NCBI GenBank assembly: GCA_019359015.1
Contig: JAHHID010000009.1
Location: 1-64,000 of the forward strand
DNA from: Spirirestis rafaelensis WJT71-NPBG6
Lineage (GTDB): Bacteria; Cyanobacteriota; Cyanobacteriia; Cyanobacteriales; Nostocaceae
Length of the DNA: 64,000 nucleotides
Direction of reading: 5' to 3'
The position numbers and the translations under genes are program-made. Positions 25,538 through 34,881 of the stretch are shown piece after piece. The notes beneath the pieces are model-generated. The model was not told the DNA's origin. It was given only the letters and a program-made list of their open reading frames with translations, and did not search any database. How positions within the stretch are numbered: the stretch's first letter is position 1; the number at the start of each line of letters is the position of its first letter.

Positions 25538-27280
25538 ATGACACAAGCACAGTTGCAGGAAACTGCGAATACCCCTGCCCTGAGTGAAGAACCAGGGGTA
25601 AGAAAATGGCAAGACTACTTTGGCTTTAATACCGACCATAAGGTAATTGGCATTCAATACCTGGTAACAACATTCATTTTTTACTGTATTGGCGGGGTAA
25701 TGGCTGACTTAGTTCGCACGGAACTGCGAACGCCAGAAACCGATTTTGTCACGCCAGAAGTATATAACAGCTTATTTACGCTGCACGCCACAATCATGAT
25801 TTTCTTGTGGATTGTGCCTGCGGGTGCGGGGTTTGCTAACTACTTGATCCCCTTGATGATTGGGGCAAAAGATATGGCATTCCCCCGCTTGAATGCCGTT
25901 GCCTTTTGGATGATTCCGCCAGCTGGTATATTGCTAATCAGCAGTTTATTAGTAGGCGATGCACCGGATGCAGGTTGGACTTCCTACCCTCCCTTGAGCT
26001 TGGTTACAGGTCAGGTGGGTGAGGGAATATGGATTATGAGCGTCCTTTTGCTGGGGACATCTGCGATTTTGGGGGCAATTAATTTCCTTGTCACCCTGCT
26101 GAAGATGCGTATCCCTAGTATGGGTTTTCATCAAATGCCCTTGTTCTGCTGGTCAATGTTTGCTACCTCAGCACTGACTCTGGTATCAACACCAGTGTTG
26201 GCAGCGGGTTTGATTTTGTTGTCTTTTGACTTGATTGCAGGAACGACATTTTTTAACCCGACTGGTGGTGGCGATCCAGTTGTGTACCAGCATATGTTCT
26301 GGTTTTACTCGCACCCAGCGGTTTACATCATGATTTTGCCCTTTTTTGGGGCGATTTCTGAGGTGATCCCAGTTAATTCCCGCAAGCCGATTTTCGGATA
26401 TAAAGCGATCGCCTACTCCAGTCTCGCCATCAGCTTCTTGGGACTAATCGTCTGGGCGCACCACATGTTTACCAGCGGTATTCCTGGTTGGTTGCGGATG
26501 TTCTTCATGATCACCACCATGATTATCGCCGTACCTACTGGTATTAAAATTTTCAGTTGGTTGGCGACCATGTGGGGTGGAAAAATTCGCTTTACTAGCG
26601 CCATGTTATTTGCAATGGGCTTTGTCGGCACCTTTGTAATTGGCGGTATTAGTGGCGTAATGTTGGCCGCAGTGCCTTTTGATATTCACGTCCACGACAC
26701 CTATTTTGTCGTCGCACACTTGCATTATGTCCTGTTTGGTGGTAGCGTTCTCGGCATTTATTCGGCAATTTACCACTGGTTCCCGAAAATGACGGGACGA
26801 ATGATCAACGAATTTTGGGGTAAGGTTCACTTTACCTTAACTATCGTCGGTCTAAATATGACATTCTTACCGATGCACAAGCTGGGAATGATGGGCATGA
26901 ACCGACGCATTGCCCAGTATGACCCCAAATTTACATTCTTGAATGAAATTTGCACTTACGGTGCTTATATACTGGCGGTTTCCACATTCCCCTTCATCAT
27001 CAATGCGATTTGGAGTTGGATGTATGGTCCCAAAGCAGCTAACAATCCTTGGGACGCACTGACCTTAGAGTGGATGACAACCTCACCACCAGCGATCGAG
27101 AATTTCGATCAACTCCCAGTATTGGCTACCGGACCCTACGACTACGGTTTGGAAAAAGCGAAAGAAGGTGTACCCTTAGACGATCCCAACCCAGTTTTGT
27201 CTGGCGGTCCTAACTCAGTGTTACGCGCCAAACCCGACGAACCATATCCAACTATTGAGTCTGGTACTGAAAAACGCTAA
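25538..27280 (+). CDS. coxA: Cytochrome c oxidase subunit I
   Basis: 580 residues from the ATG at 25538; in-frame upstream codons fall in tandem repeats. Twelve hydrophobic helices are expected. Heme and CuB ligands are visible: LFTLHATIM, FWFYSHPAVYIMIL (with the His-Tyr cross-link pair), HHMFTSG and HDTYFVVAHLHYV. This is the catalytic oxygen-reducing, proton-pumping subunit. The context (ctaA, ctaB, CuA-bearing coxB) supports an aa3-type terminal oxidase of the thylakoid or plasma membrane. Confidence 0.97.
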   Translation: MTQAQLQETANTPALSEEPGVRKWQDYFGFNTDHKVIGIQYLVTTFIFYCIGGVMADLVRTELRTPETDFVTPEVYNSLFTLHATIMIFLWIVPAGAGFANYLIPLMIGAKDMAFPRLNAVAFWMIPPAGILLISSLLVGDAPDAGWTSYPPLSLVTGQVGEGIWIMSVLLLGTSAILGAINFLVTLLKMRIPSMGFHQMPLFCWSMFATSALTLVSTPVLAAGLILLSFDLIAGTTFFNPTGGGDPVVYQHMFWFYSHPAVYIMILPFFGAISEVIPVNSRKPIFGYKAIAYSSLAISFLGLIVWAHHMFTSGIPGWLRMFFMITTMIIAVPTGIKIFSWLATMWGGKIRFTSAMLFAMGFVGTFVIGGISGVMLAAVPFDIHVHDTYFVVAHLHYVLFGGSVLGIYSAIYHWFPKMTGRMINEFWGKVHFTLTIVGLNMTFLPMHKLGMMGMNRRIAQYDPKFTFLNEICTYGAYILAVSTFPFIINAIWSWMYGPKAANNPWDALTLEWMTTSPPAIENFDQLPVLATGPYDYGLEKAKEGVPLDDPNPVLSGGPNSVLRAKPDEPYPTIESGTEKR

Positions 27281-27433
27281 TAAAGTTAGGAGTTATGAGT
27301 GAATAGTGATGAGTTAAAGAAATTATTGAATTCAAAAGCTCTTAACTGCTGAATTCTTAATCCTAACTTTTAACTTGTAACTCCTCACTTCTAACTCCTA
27401 ACTTTTAACTTGTCCTCTAAACATTAAAGATTC
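27281..27433. repeat. Heptamer repeats between coxA and coxC
   Basis: TAACTCC/TAACTTT/TCACTTC units fill ~27355-27420. They are a different 7-mer from the coxB-coxA gap. A short AT-rich leader precedes the coxC ATG. Confidence 0.75.
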
Positions 27434-28057
27434 ATGCAAAGTCAAACTATTGACCCAGCTAAAACAGAACTTAATCATCACCATGCGGCTACAGCAGAGG
27501 CTCATCACGAAGAACATCCAGACCATCGCATATTTGGGCTAATTGTCTTCCTCGTCGCTGAGGGGATGATTTTTCTGGGGTTATTCGGAGCTTATCTGGC
27601 TTTTCGTGCTATTTTACCAGCGTGGCCCCCAGAAGGCACGCCAGAGTTAGAATTGTTGCTCCCCGGAGTCAACACTGTGAATTTGATTGCTAGCAGTTTT
27701 GTCATGCACAATGCTGACACCGCCATTAAAAAGAACGATGCGCGGGGAATGCGAATTTGGTTGGCGATAACTGCCGCAATGGGTATTACTTTCTTATTCG
27801 GGCAGGTATATGAGTATACCCATCTTGAATTTGGTCTGACTACCAATTTGTTTGCTAGTGCATTTTACGTCTTAACAGGCTTCCACGGATTGCACGTTAC
27901 CATCGGCGTTGTCGCGATTCTTGCGGTATTGTGGCGATCGCGCACCAAGGATCACTACAATAGCGAAAAGCACTTTGGGATCGAAGCTGCGGAAATTTAC
28001 TGGCACTTCGTTGACGTAATTTGGATCATCCTTTTTGGATTGTTATACCTACTTTAA
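27434..28057 (+). CDS. coxC: Cytochrome c oxidase subunit III
   Basis: 207 residues with a His-rich N-terminus (HHHAATAEAHHEEHPDH) and about five hydrophobic helices, including FLVAEGMIFLGLFGAYLAF, TGFHGLHVTIGV and the final EIYWHFVDVIWIILF. This is the short five-helix form of subunit III, which stabilises the oxidase core. Last gene of coxBAC; a terminator follows 29 bp on. Confidence 0.95.
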   Translation: MQSQTIDPAKTELNHHHAATAEAHHEEHPDHRIFGLIVFLVAEGMIFLGLFGAYLAFRAILPAWPPEGTPELELLLPGVNTVNLIASSFVMHNADTAIKKNDARGMRIWLAITAAMGITFLFGQVYEYTHLEFGLTTNLFASAFYVLTGFHGLHVTIGVVAILAVLWRSRTKDHYNSEKHFGIEAAEIYWHFVDVIWIILFGLLYLL

Positions 28058-28086
28058 CTATCAATTTTTTTTGAGGCTATAAGTGA

Positions 28087-28110
28087 AACCCCCTGTTATA
28101 GGGGGTTTTT
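28087..28110 (+). terminator. Terminator of the coxBAC operon
   Basis: AACCCCCT pairs with AGGGGGTT around GTTAT, running into TTTTTATT. It lies 29 bp past the coxC stop. Confidence 0.92.
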
Positions 28111-28329
28111 TATTAGAAGCTTTATTAATTTCAGTAAATTTTTTGCTTATACCAAGTTGCAATCTCATCGGTAGTACTCAGTCCGAAGCAACGTTCGCGT
28201 AGCGTCTCCGACAGGAGAAGGAAGCAATCTCATGGACAAAGACATGAAAAATTCAGTATTGACTAAAAGTACCAAAAAAGGTACAAAAGTAATAGTATCA
28301 GGTCTGACTAGTTTAAACAGATTTGATAT

Positions 28330-28671
28330 ATGACAGAGAAACGAATTCCAGCAAAGTTCTATCAAAATGAAAATGGTAAGGAGCCAGTTCGTGATTGGTT
28401 AAAAAACTTAGACCGACAAGAACGTAGGTTAATCGGTGCTGACATTAAAACAGTGGAATTTGGTTTTCCAATTGGAATGCCGATTTGTCGTCCAATGGGT
28501 GATGGACTTTTTGAAGTCCGTACAAATTTAACTCAAGGTATAGCCCGTGTACTGTTTTGTATCCATGAAGGTGAGATGGTTTTACTTCATGGATTTATAA
28601 AAAAATCTCAAAAAACTCCTAAACAAGAGTTGAATTTAGCGAAGGAGCGGAAATTAGAGGTGAAAGGATGA
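28330..28671 (+). CDS. HigB/RelE-like toxin (phage Gp49-like family)
   Basis: 113 residues. The sequence PVRDWLKNLDRQERRLIGADI, the GDGLFEVRTNL strand and IARVLFCIHEGEMVLLHGF match the Gp49/HigB branch of RelE-type mRNA interferases. The tail KKSQKTPKQELNLA is the usual basic helix. It ends in an ATGA overlap with the antitoxin gene, with the toxin first, as is typical for higBA. AT-rich DNA upstream holds the probable autoregulated promoter. Confidence 0.9.
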   Translation: MTEKRIPAKFYQNENGKEPVRDWLKNLDRQERRLIGADIKTVEFGFPIGMPICRPMGDGLFEVRTNLTQGIARVLFCIHEGEMVLLHGFIKKSQKTPKQELNLAKERKLEVKG

Positions 28672-28961
28672 ACAAAAACTTACATATTGGTTCGTCTCTT
28701 GATGATTTTCTAGAAGATGAAGGCATACTTGAAGAGATTAATTTAATTGCCATCAAGCGAGTTATAGCTTGGCAAATTAAACATGCGATGGAAGAGAAAA
28801 AGCTAACTAAGTCAGATATGGCGAAACAGATGAAAACTAGCAGGTCATCTCTTGACAGACTTTTAGATCCAAACAATACATCCGTAACCTTAGACACTAT
28901 TGATCGTGCAGCAAAAATCATTGGTAAGCGAGTACGTTTTGAATTAGTAGATGTAGCTTAA
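28668..28961 (+). CDS. XRE-family antitoxin
   Basis: 97 residues. Residues ~35-85 form a helix-turn-helix (MEEKKLTKSDMAKQMKTSRS and SLDRLLDPNNTSVTLDTIDR) of the Cro/CI type. It should neutralise the upstream toxin and repress the shared promoter. The start overlaps the toxin stop by 4 bp. The N-terminal 30 residues are acidic and may contact the toxin. Confidence 0.9.
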   Translation: MNKNLHIGSSLDDFLEDEGILEEINLIAIKRVIAWQIKHAMEEKKLTKSDMAKQMKTSRSSLDRLLDPNNTSVTLDTIDRAAKIIGKRVRFELVDVA

Positions 28962-29511
28962 AACGCCAAAATTAAAACTAAAGCACCCTTACATACTTTA
29001 TAAGTAGGTCGGCGTTAAAAATTCTCGTTATGACAAGGCAGAGGGCAGAAGGCAGAAGGCAGAAGGCAGAAGGGAAGAGGTTTTTGGACAACTTTACTTT
29101 TCGTTACATGCTTCGGTTTTTTTGCGCCTTTTTACTTACACGGGTGCTTTTTTATTAAACTGAGCGCTAGCACTCTTTGACAAGGCTGTTTTACCAAAGG
29201 TCGCGATCTGTGTGAATCTGGTGAGAATGTCGGGAAATAATATAAATCTTTCACCCACAATTAACAAAAGAAAAAACGTTTGAACAAGAAAAAAACCTAA
29301 CAACCCTTTCCAATAGTCCGCTAACTTGCCCCCCTCAAGCCTTCAATGGTGTGGGGGTTTTGTTTTAGCTACTAAATTAATATATGTACGGTAGTGGCTG
29401 TAAGTAATGCGTGGATTGATTGGGATGCTTTTGAAAATGCGTAAATTCTGATCTGATTGTATTTGTGCTTGACGCAAAGCTGCATAAGCACGTGCGATCG
29501 CTTACTTTAAT
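28962..29511. other. Gene-free stretch with GCAGAAG repeats
   Basis: About 550 bp without a supported gene. Tandem GGCAGAA/GCAGAAG units lie at ~29037-29078. A CCCCC...GGGGG stem followed by TTTTG at ~29325-29365 may be a weak plus-strand terminator. Confidence 0.55.
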
Positions 29512-30567
29512 TTACTGACTGCGCCAAAGCTTCACCTTTTTATCAAAACCACCGCTAGCCAGCATTTTACCATCAGGACTAAAAGCGATCGCACTCACCC
29601 AATCTGAATGTCCGTAAAGTGTCTTTATTAACTCGCCTGTAGTCAAATTCCACACTTTAATACCATCTCTACCACCACTAGCCAGAGTTTGTCCATCTGG
29701 ATTGATGGCGATCGCATTCACCCAGTTATTATGTCCTGTGAGAGTTTTAGCGAGTTCTCCACTGTTCAAATTCCAAAGTTTAATCGTGCGATCGCGGCTA
29801 GCACTAACTAAAGTTTTACCGTCTGCTGTAAAAGCTACCGCGCTGACTGTATTAGAATGCGCTGGAAATTCACGAATTAACTTACCAGTACTCAAATCCC
29901 ACAGTTTAATTACACCTTTATTATCACCACTAGCGATCTGCTGACCATCGGGACTTATCGCCAACGTATAAATCGCATTATCAAAGCGTACCAAAGTAGC
30001 CAGAGGGCGCTGCTGTAACAAATCCCACATGCGAATTCCGTCTAAAGCACCGCTCACAAGAACCTTACTATCAGGCGACACCGCTAAAGACAATATATTA
30101 CTGGTATGCCCGACAAAAGAGCGGGTGAAGTAATTGTTTTTCAGATTCCAAAGATTAATAGTGTTGTCAGCACCACAGCTGACTAAGGTTTTACCATCCG
30201 GTGAAATCAGCAAAGATTCCACAGATGTTTTGTGCGCTTTGCGAATAGTTCCCGCCTTTTTGCCATTCTGCGTATTCCATAACAGAATTACACCTTCATT
30301 TTCACCACCACCACTCACCACAACGTTGCTATCTGGACTGAACGCTAAAGATTTAATCGTTCCCGCGTGTCCACTAAAAGCATAAACCAACTCTGGATTG
30401 GCAAAGTTTTGAGGAGCTTGGGATGGTATTACTTCAACAGGAGCATCAGCCGCACGAACATAAAACCCTTCCCAGAACGTAACAGGAAGGGCAACAGCAG
30501 TAGCAAATGCCACGAGAATATACGGGTGCAAGAAAATACCGCCCCTACCTTTTCCCTTACTCCTCAC
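29512..30567 (-). CDS. WD40 repeat protein with N-terminal membrane anchor
   Basis: 351 residues from a GTG start; no ATG is available before the first repeat. Residues ~12-38 are hydrophobic (HPYILVAFATAVALPVTF), a signal anchor. Seven WD40 repeats follow, with SPDGK/LASGG and WNLTTGE/LWDLSTG motifs, enough for one closed seven-blade propeller. Such proteins act as scaffolds; a periplasmic or lumenal position is likely (inference). The next gene upstream is also on the minus strand. Confidence 0.87.
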   Translation of the reverse strand: MRSKGKGRGGIFLHPYILVAFATAVALPVTFWEGFYVRAADAPVEVIPSQAPQNFANPELVYAFSGHAGTIKSLAFSPDSNVVVSGGGENEGVILLWNTQNGKKAGTIRKAHKTSVESLLISPDGKTLVSCGADNTINLWNLKNNYFTRSFVGHTSNILSLAVSPDSKVLVSGALDGIRMWDLLQQRPLATLVRFDNAIYTLAISPDGQQIASGDNKGVIKLWDLSTGKLIREFPAHSNTVSAVAFTADGKTLVSASRDRTIKLWNLNSGELAKTLTGHNNWVNAIAINPDGQTLASGGRDGIKVWNLTTGELIKTLYGHSDWVSAIAFSPDGKMLASGGFDKKVKLWRSQ

Positions 30568-30658
30568 TCTTTTTCCTCACTTTTTAAATAGGCGCGTTAA
30601 TTAATTTTTCCAAGTTACTAAGTTACGAGTTCTATTGCTGACTCTTAACTCTAACTTT

Positions 30659-30952
30659 TTACAGAGGTGGTTTTTTCTTAGAAACCGTTAGCAGCGGTAA
30701 AGCAGAACTAGACGAGCGAGAGGGCAAATAATGTTGCACCACAGGCTCCTCTGGCAAAGGGCGACTCTGCTGGATACGCCACCACCGCCATGCAAGGGTT
30801 ATGCCAGCAGTTCCCAAGCCAAAAGCAAACAACGACCAGCTATCGTCAAATCCACCAATCAGGGCATCGACAATACCCATCGTAATTAATACACTAATTA
30901 ATGGTTCTCTACGGTACGCTGACTTCAAAAAACGAGGTAATACAGCATTCAT
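30659..30952 (-). CDS. Small membrane protein, unrecognised
   Basis: 97 residues with two hydrophobic stretches (~18-34 and ~40-56: SVLITMGIVDALIGG, LFAFGLGTAGITLAW), followed by a Pro/Ser-rich tail ending in KKKPPL. I do not recognise a named family. It lies 91 bp upstream of the WD40 gene on the same strand and may share its transcript. Confidence 0.65.
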   Translation of the reverse strand: MNAVLPRFLKSAYRREPLISVLITMGIVDALIGGFDDSWSLFAFGLGTAGITLAWRWWRIQQSRPLPEEPVVQHYLPSRSSSSALPLLTVSKKKPPL

Positions 30953-31212
30953 CTTTTGCTTGATTGGTTCCTGTTCACATGCTTGTCTAAATTTACCAAG
31001 AATACCTTACCCGAAGAAGGCACTTTTAATCAGAGCCACTAAGAAATTATAATTTTTCTAGTAGGGGAGAGAAGTGTAGAATTTAACCCGCTTGCATATA
31101 TTTTAGTTTCAAGTCTAGGATAACACTTACACTCAAAGCGTGTGGTGTGCTGTTGAGCAGCTTTAAACGACTTGTGGCGCAAAGTAGTTCGCAATTAAAT
31201 TACTAAAGTTAA

Positions 31213-31309
31213 AACCAGTTGGGTTTACTCAAAGATTGCACCAGCCTTCAGGCTTTAGCCCTAGTCAACGGTAATGGTAGGTGGTGCATTCCCCTGATAC
31301 CAACTGGTT
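31213..31309. repeat. Nested inverted-repeat element
   Basis: AACCAGTTGG (31213-31222) pairs with 31300-31309, and GCACCA (31238-31243) pairs with TGGTGC (31282-31287). The centre includes GCCTTCAGGCTTTAGCCC, like the element at 17653. It is a compact palindromic element with no coding content. Confidence 0.6.
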
Positions 31310-31388
31310 AAAATTTCAACAACTCACGCTTACAACTTTCAACAAGTCAGTAACCAGAAGTAATGGTGAAGCTTGCGCGTAAGCAGCT

Positions 31389-31559
31389 CTACCTTAGACC
31401 GAGCCATGATAGCACTCCTTGATTGGTGAAGAATTCAATCATCACCATCAAGATGAACCCAATCATGGCAGCTCGACCATTCAAGCGTTCAGCATATTCA
31501 TTAAAGCCAAATTTTGGCTCTTCTAGTTTGGGCGTAACAGTCGGTTGTGGTTGTGTCAT
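31389..31559 (-). CDS. High-light-inducible protein (HLIP)
   Basis: 56 residues: MTQPQPTVTPKLEEPKFG, then the one-helix chlorophyll-binding motif NEYAERLNGRAAMIGF and VMIEFFTNQGVL, ending SWLGLR. The ERLNGRAAMIGF segment carries the family's chlorophyll-ligand Glu/Asn and Arg. HLIPs bind chlorophyll and carotenoid in the thylakoid membrane and protect newly made pigment proteins under high light. TAGGAG lies upstream; an ATG one codon earlier (31562) is an equal alternative. Confidence 0.93.
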   Translation of the reverse strand: MTQPQPTVTPKLEEPKFGFNEYAERLNGRAAMIGFILMVMIEFFTNQGVLSWLGLR

Positions 31560-32002
31560 CATAAAGAACTCCTATTTTGGGCAAACTGAACTTTACATTA
31601 GGCTTGTTTGACTTATTCGGGGAAAGGGTAAGGGGTAAAGGGAAAGTAAGAAAAATCCTTGCCAAATAACCATGAACTTGTTTTCCCACCTCTTGCAGTC
31701 AGAAATGAGTGCAAGGCATGTCTACTGATAAGTCGGAACTACGGGTTTTGAGCCGCTTAGTAGTGCTTAAATGTCAACCAAAAAATTGGGAAAATTTCCG
31801 CACTATTGCCCTTGCGTTACAATTTTTAATTATTCTTTATATATTCTAAGAATACTGGAGCAATAGTCAAGGGCAATTCAAGCATAGGGTAAGTAAGGAT
31901 AACAGAGCTAGGGCAATAAATAATTAGCTATCTGTAATACGGAAGTAGCAACCTAGAAACTGGCAGGCTAAAGTTAAACAAAAAATAAATCAGAGGCAGT
32001 AA

Positions 32003-33094
32003 ATGGAAATTGGCGTTCCTAAGGAAAGTAAAGATCAAGAGTTTCGGGTAGGGTTGAGTCCTTCAAGCGTGCGGGTGTTGCGGGAAAATGGTCACAACAT
32101 CTTTGTAGAAACACACGCTGGTACTGGTGCTGGATTTACAGATGATGATTATAAAACCGCTGGAGCAGAAATTGTTTCTACACCTGATGCTGCTTGGAAT
32201 CGGGATTTAATTGTCAAGGTGAAAGAACCATTGACATCAGAGTACAAATTTTTACACAAAGGGCAATTACTGTTTACTTATCTGCATTTAGCAGCCGATC
32301 GCAAATTGACCGAGCATTTAATAGATTCTGGCACATGTGCGATCGCCTACGAAACTGTAGAACAATCAGGTGCTAACAAATTACCTTTGCTCTCTCCTAT
32401 GAGCATCATTGCTGGTCGCCTATCTGTACAATTTGGCGCAAGGTTCCTCGAACGTCAGCAAGGTGGTAGAGGCGTGCTTTTGGGGGGTGTTCCCGGTGTC
32501 AAACCTGGCAAAGTAGTGATTTTAGGCGGTGGTGTCGTTGGCACAGAAGCCGCGAAAATTGCTGTAGGTATGGGTGCTGCTGTCCAGATTTTAGATGTTA
32601 ATGTTGAGCGTTTATCTTACTTAGAAACTTTGTTTGGCTCTAGAGTCGAACTCATGTACAGTAACTCCGCCCACATCGAAGCGGCTGTTAAAGAAGCCGA
32701 CTTGCTCATTGGTGCAGTTTTAATTCCAGGACGTAGAGCACCGATTTTAGTCAAGCGTGACTTGGTTAAACAAATGCGTCCTGGTTCTGTAATTATCGAT
32801 GTTGCCGTAGATCAAGGCGGTTGCGTAGAAACTTTACATCCTACGTCCCACACCAGTCCAATATATCTCGAAGAAGATGTGGTGCATTATGGCGTTCCCA
32901 ATATGCCAGGGGCAGTACCTTGGACAGCAACCCAAGCTCTGAATAACAGTACCTTACCATACGTTGTCGAGTTAGCGAACTTCGGAACCAAAGCGTTAGA
33001 AATTAACCCCGCATTAGCTAAAGGTGTCAATGTACAAAATCATCGCTTAGTCCATCCTGCGGTGCAGTCAGTTTTTCCTGACTTAGTAAATTAA
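32003..33094 (+). CDS. ald: Alanine dehydrogenase
   Basis: 363 residues, full length. The N-terminus (MEIGVPKESKDQEFRVGLSP) and the NAD-binding GGGVVGTEAAKIA (~174) are diagnostic. Catalytic Lys (VKVKEPL, ~74) and His (YLHLAADR, ~95) are present. It catalyses reversible oxidative deamination of L-alanine to pyruvate and ammonia; in heterocystous cyanobacteria it helps use alanine as a nitrogen source. It appears monocistronic. A purine-rich GAGGCAG precedes the ATG. Confidence 0.97.
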   Translation: MEIGVPKESKDQEFRVGLSPSSVRVLRENGHNIFVETHAGTGAGFTDDDYKTAGAEIVSTPDAAWNRDLIVKVKEPLTSEYKFLHKGQLLFTYLHLAADRKLTEHLIDSGTCAIAYETVEQSGANKLPLLSPMSIIAGRLSVQFGARFLERQQGGRGVLLGGVPGVKPGKVVILGGGVVGTEAAKIAVGMGAAVQILDVNVERLSYLETLFGSRVELMYSNSAHIEAAVKEADLLIGAVLIPGRRAPILVKRDLVKQMRPGSVIIDVAVDQGGCVETLHPTSHTSPIYLEEDVVHYGVPNMPGAVPWTATQALNNSTLPYVVELANFGTKALEINPALAKGVNVQNHRLVHPAVQSVFPDLVN

Positions 33095-33227
33095 TTTTTC
33101 ACGACACTATCTACGTAAAATCACCTTTACTAATTTCTCGCTCTTGTATCAATATGCAATTATAGAAGTACACACATGAGCTTGTAGCATCGAACGTGGA
33201 GTCATTCTCAGGCACATCAGCCTAAAC

Positions 33228-33352
33228 AAATCTCCAGCCCAATGCGAGAATCAGTACGAATAGACAAAAACTGACTCCGCCGACTCCCAACACCGTCACA
33301 CCTGGATATTGGCAACGCAAGAGTAATTCCTTAATGCGGCTGGAGATTTATT
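33228..33352 (+). ncRNA. Candidate structured RNA with 12-bp closing stem
   Basis: AAATCTCCAGCC (33228-33239) is perfectly complementary to GGCTGGAGATTT (33338-33349), which is followed by ATTTTTAT. This would close an RNA of about 120 nt. I cannot match it to a known family; 6S RNA was considered and not supported. The opposite strand also has a short hydrophobic frame (33222-33320), so the true product is uncertain. Confidence 0.22.
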
Positions 33353-33424
33353 TTTATGGTTCCCTCTCAGTGAAAGCAAAAAGTGGAAACTTACTAGCTT
33401 GAGAAAGACACCATACTTGTATCG

Positions 33425-33474
33425 GACTTACGCGGCGGATCTAATTCCGTTGAAATGCGTAAGTCTTCTTTTTT
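33425..33474 (+). terminator. Possible rho-independent terminator
   Basis: GACTTACGC (33425-33433) pairs with GCGTAAGTC (33457-33465), followed by TTCTTTTTT. The loop of 23 bases is long, so strength is uncertain. It could end the candidate RNA or the ald transcript. Confidence 0.5.
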
Positions 33475-33696
33475 GGAAAATATTTAGTAAGTTATTTGTT
33501 ATTTGTCAATACTATTAATCAAAACTTTAGGCTAATAGATTTAACTTTGTATTTTTTATAAATAAGAAAAAATAACATTAGGTATGCTTTGAATAAAGAT
33601 TACTTAAAGGTGATCAATAATAGCTATAATGAACAAACAATAAAAAGAGTTGTATATAACAATGCTTTTTATACTACAAGTTAAAAACACATCATT

Positions 33697-33937
33697 ATGG
33701 CTCTAGCTAAAGAAGTTTTTGGCAGTAGTTTAAAGCCAAGCTTAGAAAAAGAAGATAAGGAGGTGTCGAATATTTAGCGCAAAAAGTATTTGCAAAACTT
33801 CCAAGTTGATGAATACGAGAAAGAAACTACTGATGGAATGAATTAAAAGAAGCTGTCTCGCAACCGGTACGAGAAAAAAAGCTTACAAATTAATCGAATC
33901 TTTACGTAGCGTTAGTCAAATGTTTTCCAAAGGATAG
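33697..33937 (+). pseudogene. Decayed small gene, family unknown
   Basis: An ATG frame starts MALAKEVFGSSLKPSLEKED and stops after 26 codons. Shifting frame gives GVEYLAQKVFAKLPS, and a further shift gives KEAVSQPVREKKAYKLIESL to a stop at 33935. All three pieces are amphipathic and alpha-helical, fitting one protein of ~75-80 residues broken by indels. I do not recognise the parent family. It lies in a degraded stretch between ald and zds. Confidence 0.4.
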
Positions 33938-34607
33938 TGGAAATCTATGCAATTTATCGTTTTTACATCGGTTTGTTAAGTGATTCAGCGGTGAAAAGCT
34001 CTAGTATTCAAGATGTAAAAATGTTTCAAGTCTACCTTTGGGTATGTGGTCTAGAAGAGATATCTGCTATTCAACAAGAGTCATTTCGATTGTCTGTAAT
34101 GCTTTATCTCACATTAAAAGTGCAGTGTAAACTTATTCGTCAAATGCTGCACTTGCTTGGACAGGAAATTCGCGATCGCTTAATTCCCAAACAAGCGGAC
34201 ACGTTAATCCCATATTTTCAGGTTTTGTAGCAGATGTTTTCTCCAGAAGTTTTTGCCGAACTCGATCTGGGTAGAAAATCACACAATGTTATGACGAATT
34301 TTGGCAAGCGTCATTTAGCTAGCAGAAGGTATTTCAACTTAATCTATAAAATTTTGCATTATGGCTTAAGTTATTCTGTCACTGACTGTATCTCCTTTAA
34401 CAGCCAGTGTGCGCTCTATGTCCTGTCACAACAGCAACAATTAAGTTTTCCTTTTTATTATTTTATTAGAAAATAAGGAATCCTGTGACAAAACCACCAT
34501 TTTTCGTCTTAGTGGCGCTGCTTGTTTCCTGACAAGAACTCTGATATTCTTATCAACTTCGTCTCTGAGTTAGATTCTCCCAATAATCTTAATAGATAGC
34601 AAATAAC
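33938..34607. other. Low-coding-quality stretch
   Basis: Two frames of 97 and 80 codons (33937-34230 and 34234-34476, plus strand) are open, but lack ribosome sites and recognisable motifs, and have abnormal composition (many Tyr, Phe, Cys, Ser). They probably belong to decayed DNA. No repeats of note. Confidence 0.4.
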
Positions 34608-34784
34608 ATGATAATGACTAATAAAAAGTGGGCTGTGAAGCGTATTACTGTAAATCTTGCAACACAAGAAGCAGAAAAACTGGAAAGATATTGTCAGATA
34701 ACAGGTAGACCAGCAACTGATGTGATTCGCGAATTGATCCGAGGGTTGCAAGTTACTGACGATACCAACGGGACGAAAAGCTGA
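34608..34784 (+). CDS. Ribbon-helix-helix (CopG-like) small protein
   Basis: 58 residues, or 56 from the second ATG at 34614. VKRITVNLATQEAEKLERYC gives the beta strand and first helix, and TGRPATDVIRELIRGL gives the turn and second helix of an RHH DNA-binding protein. Such proteins are often antitoxins or plasmid repressors. No toxin frame is adjacent, and only degraded DNA lies upstream. It ends 97 bp before zds. Confidence 0.75.
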   Translation: MIMTNKKWAVKRITVNLATQEAEKLERYCQITGRPATDVIRELIRGLQVTDDTNGTKS

Positions 34785-34881
34785 GGACAAAGAGGACTCT
34801 TGACTCTTGACTGAATACTAGTAGCAAATTCCGGCACCAACCCAGTTACAATCTGTAAAGAAGCTGAAAAGGAAAGACGGA

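Noticed and set aside
31423-31611. 62-codon plus-strand frame
   Set aside because: It is antisense to the HLIP gene, which has a ribosome site and a clear family motif.
33228-33352. 6S RNA assignment for the structured stretch
   Set aside because: It is shorter than 6S RNA, its interior does not show the long imperfect rod with a central bubble, and from memory the cyanobacterial 6S gene is usually near purK, not ald.
33937-34476. Two plus-strand frames of 97 and 80 codons
   Set aside because: No ribosome site, no motif, and composition unlike neighbouring genes; more likely decayed DNA.
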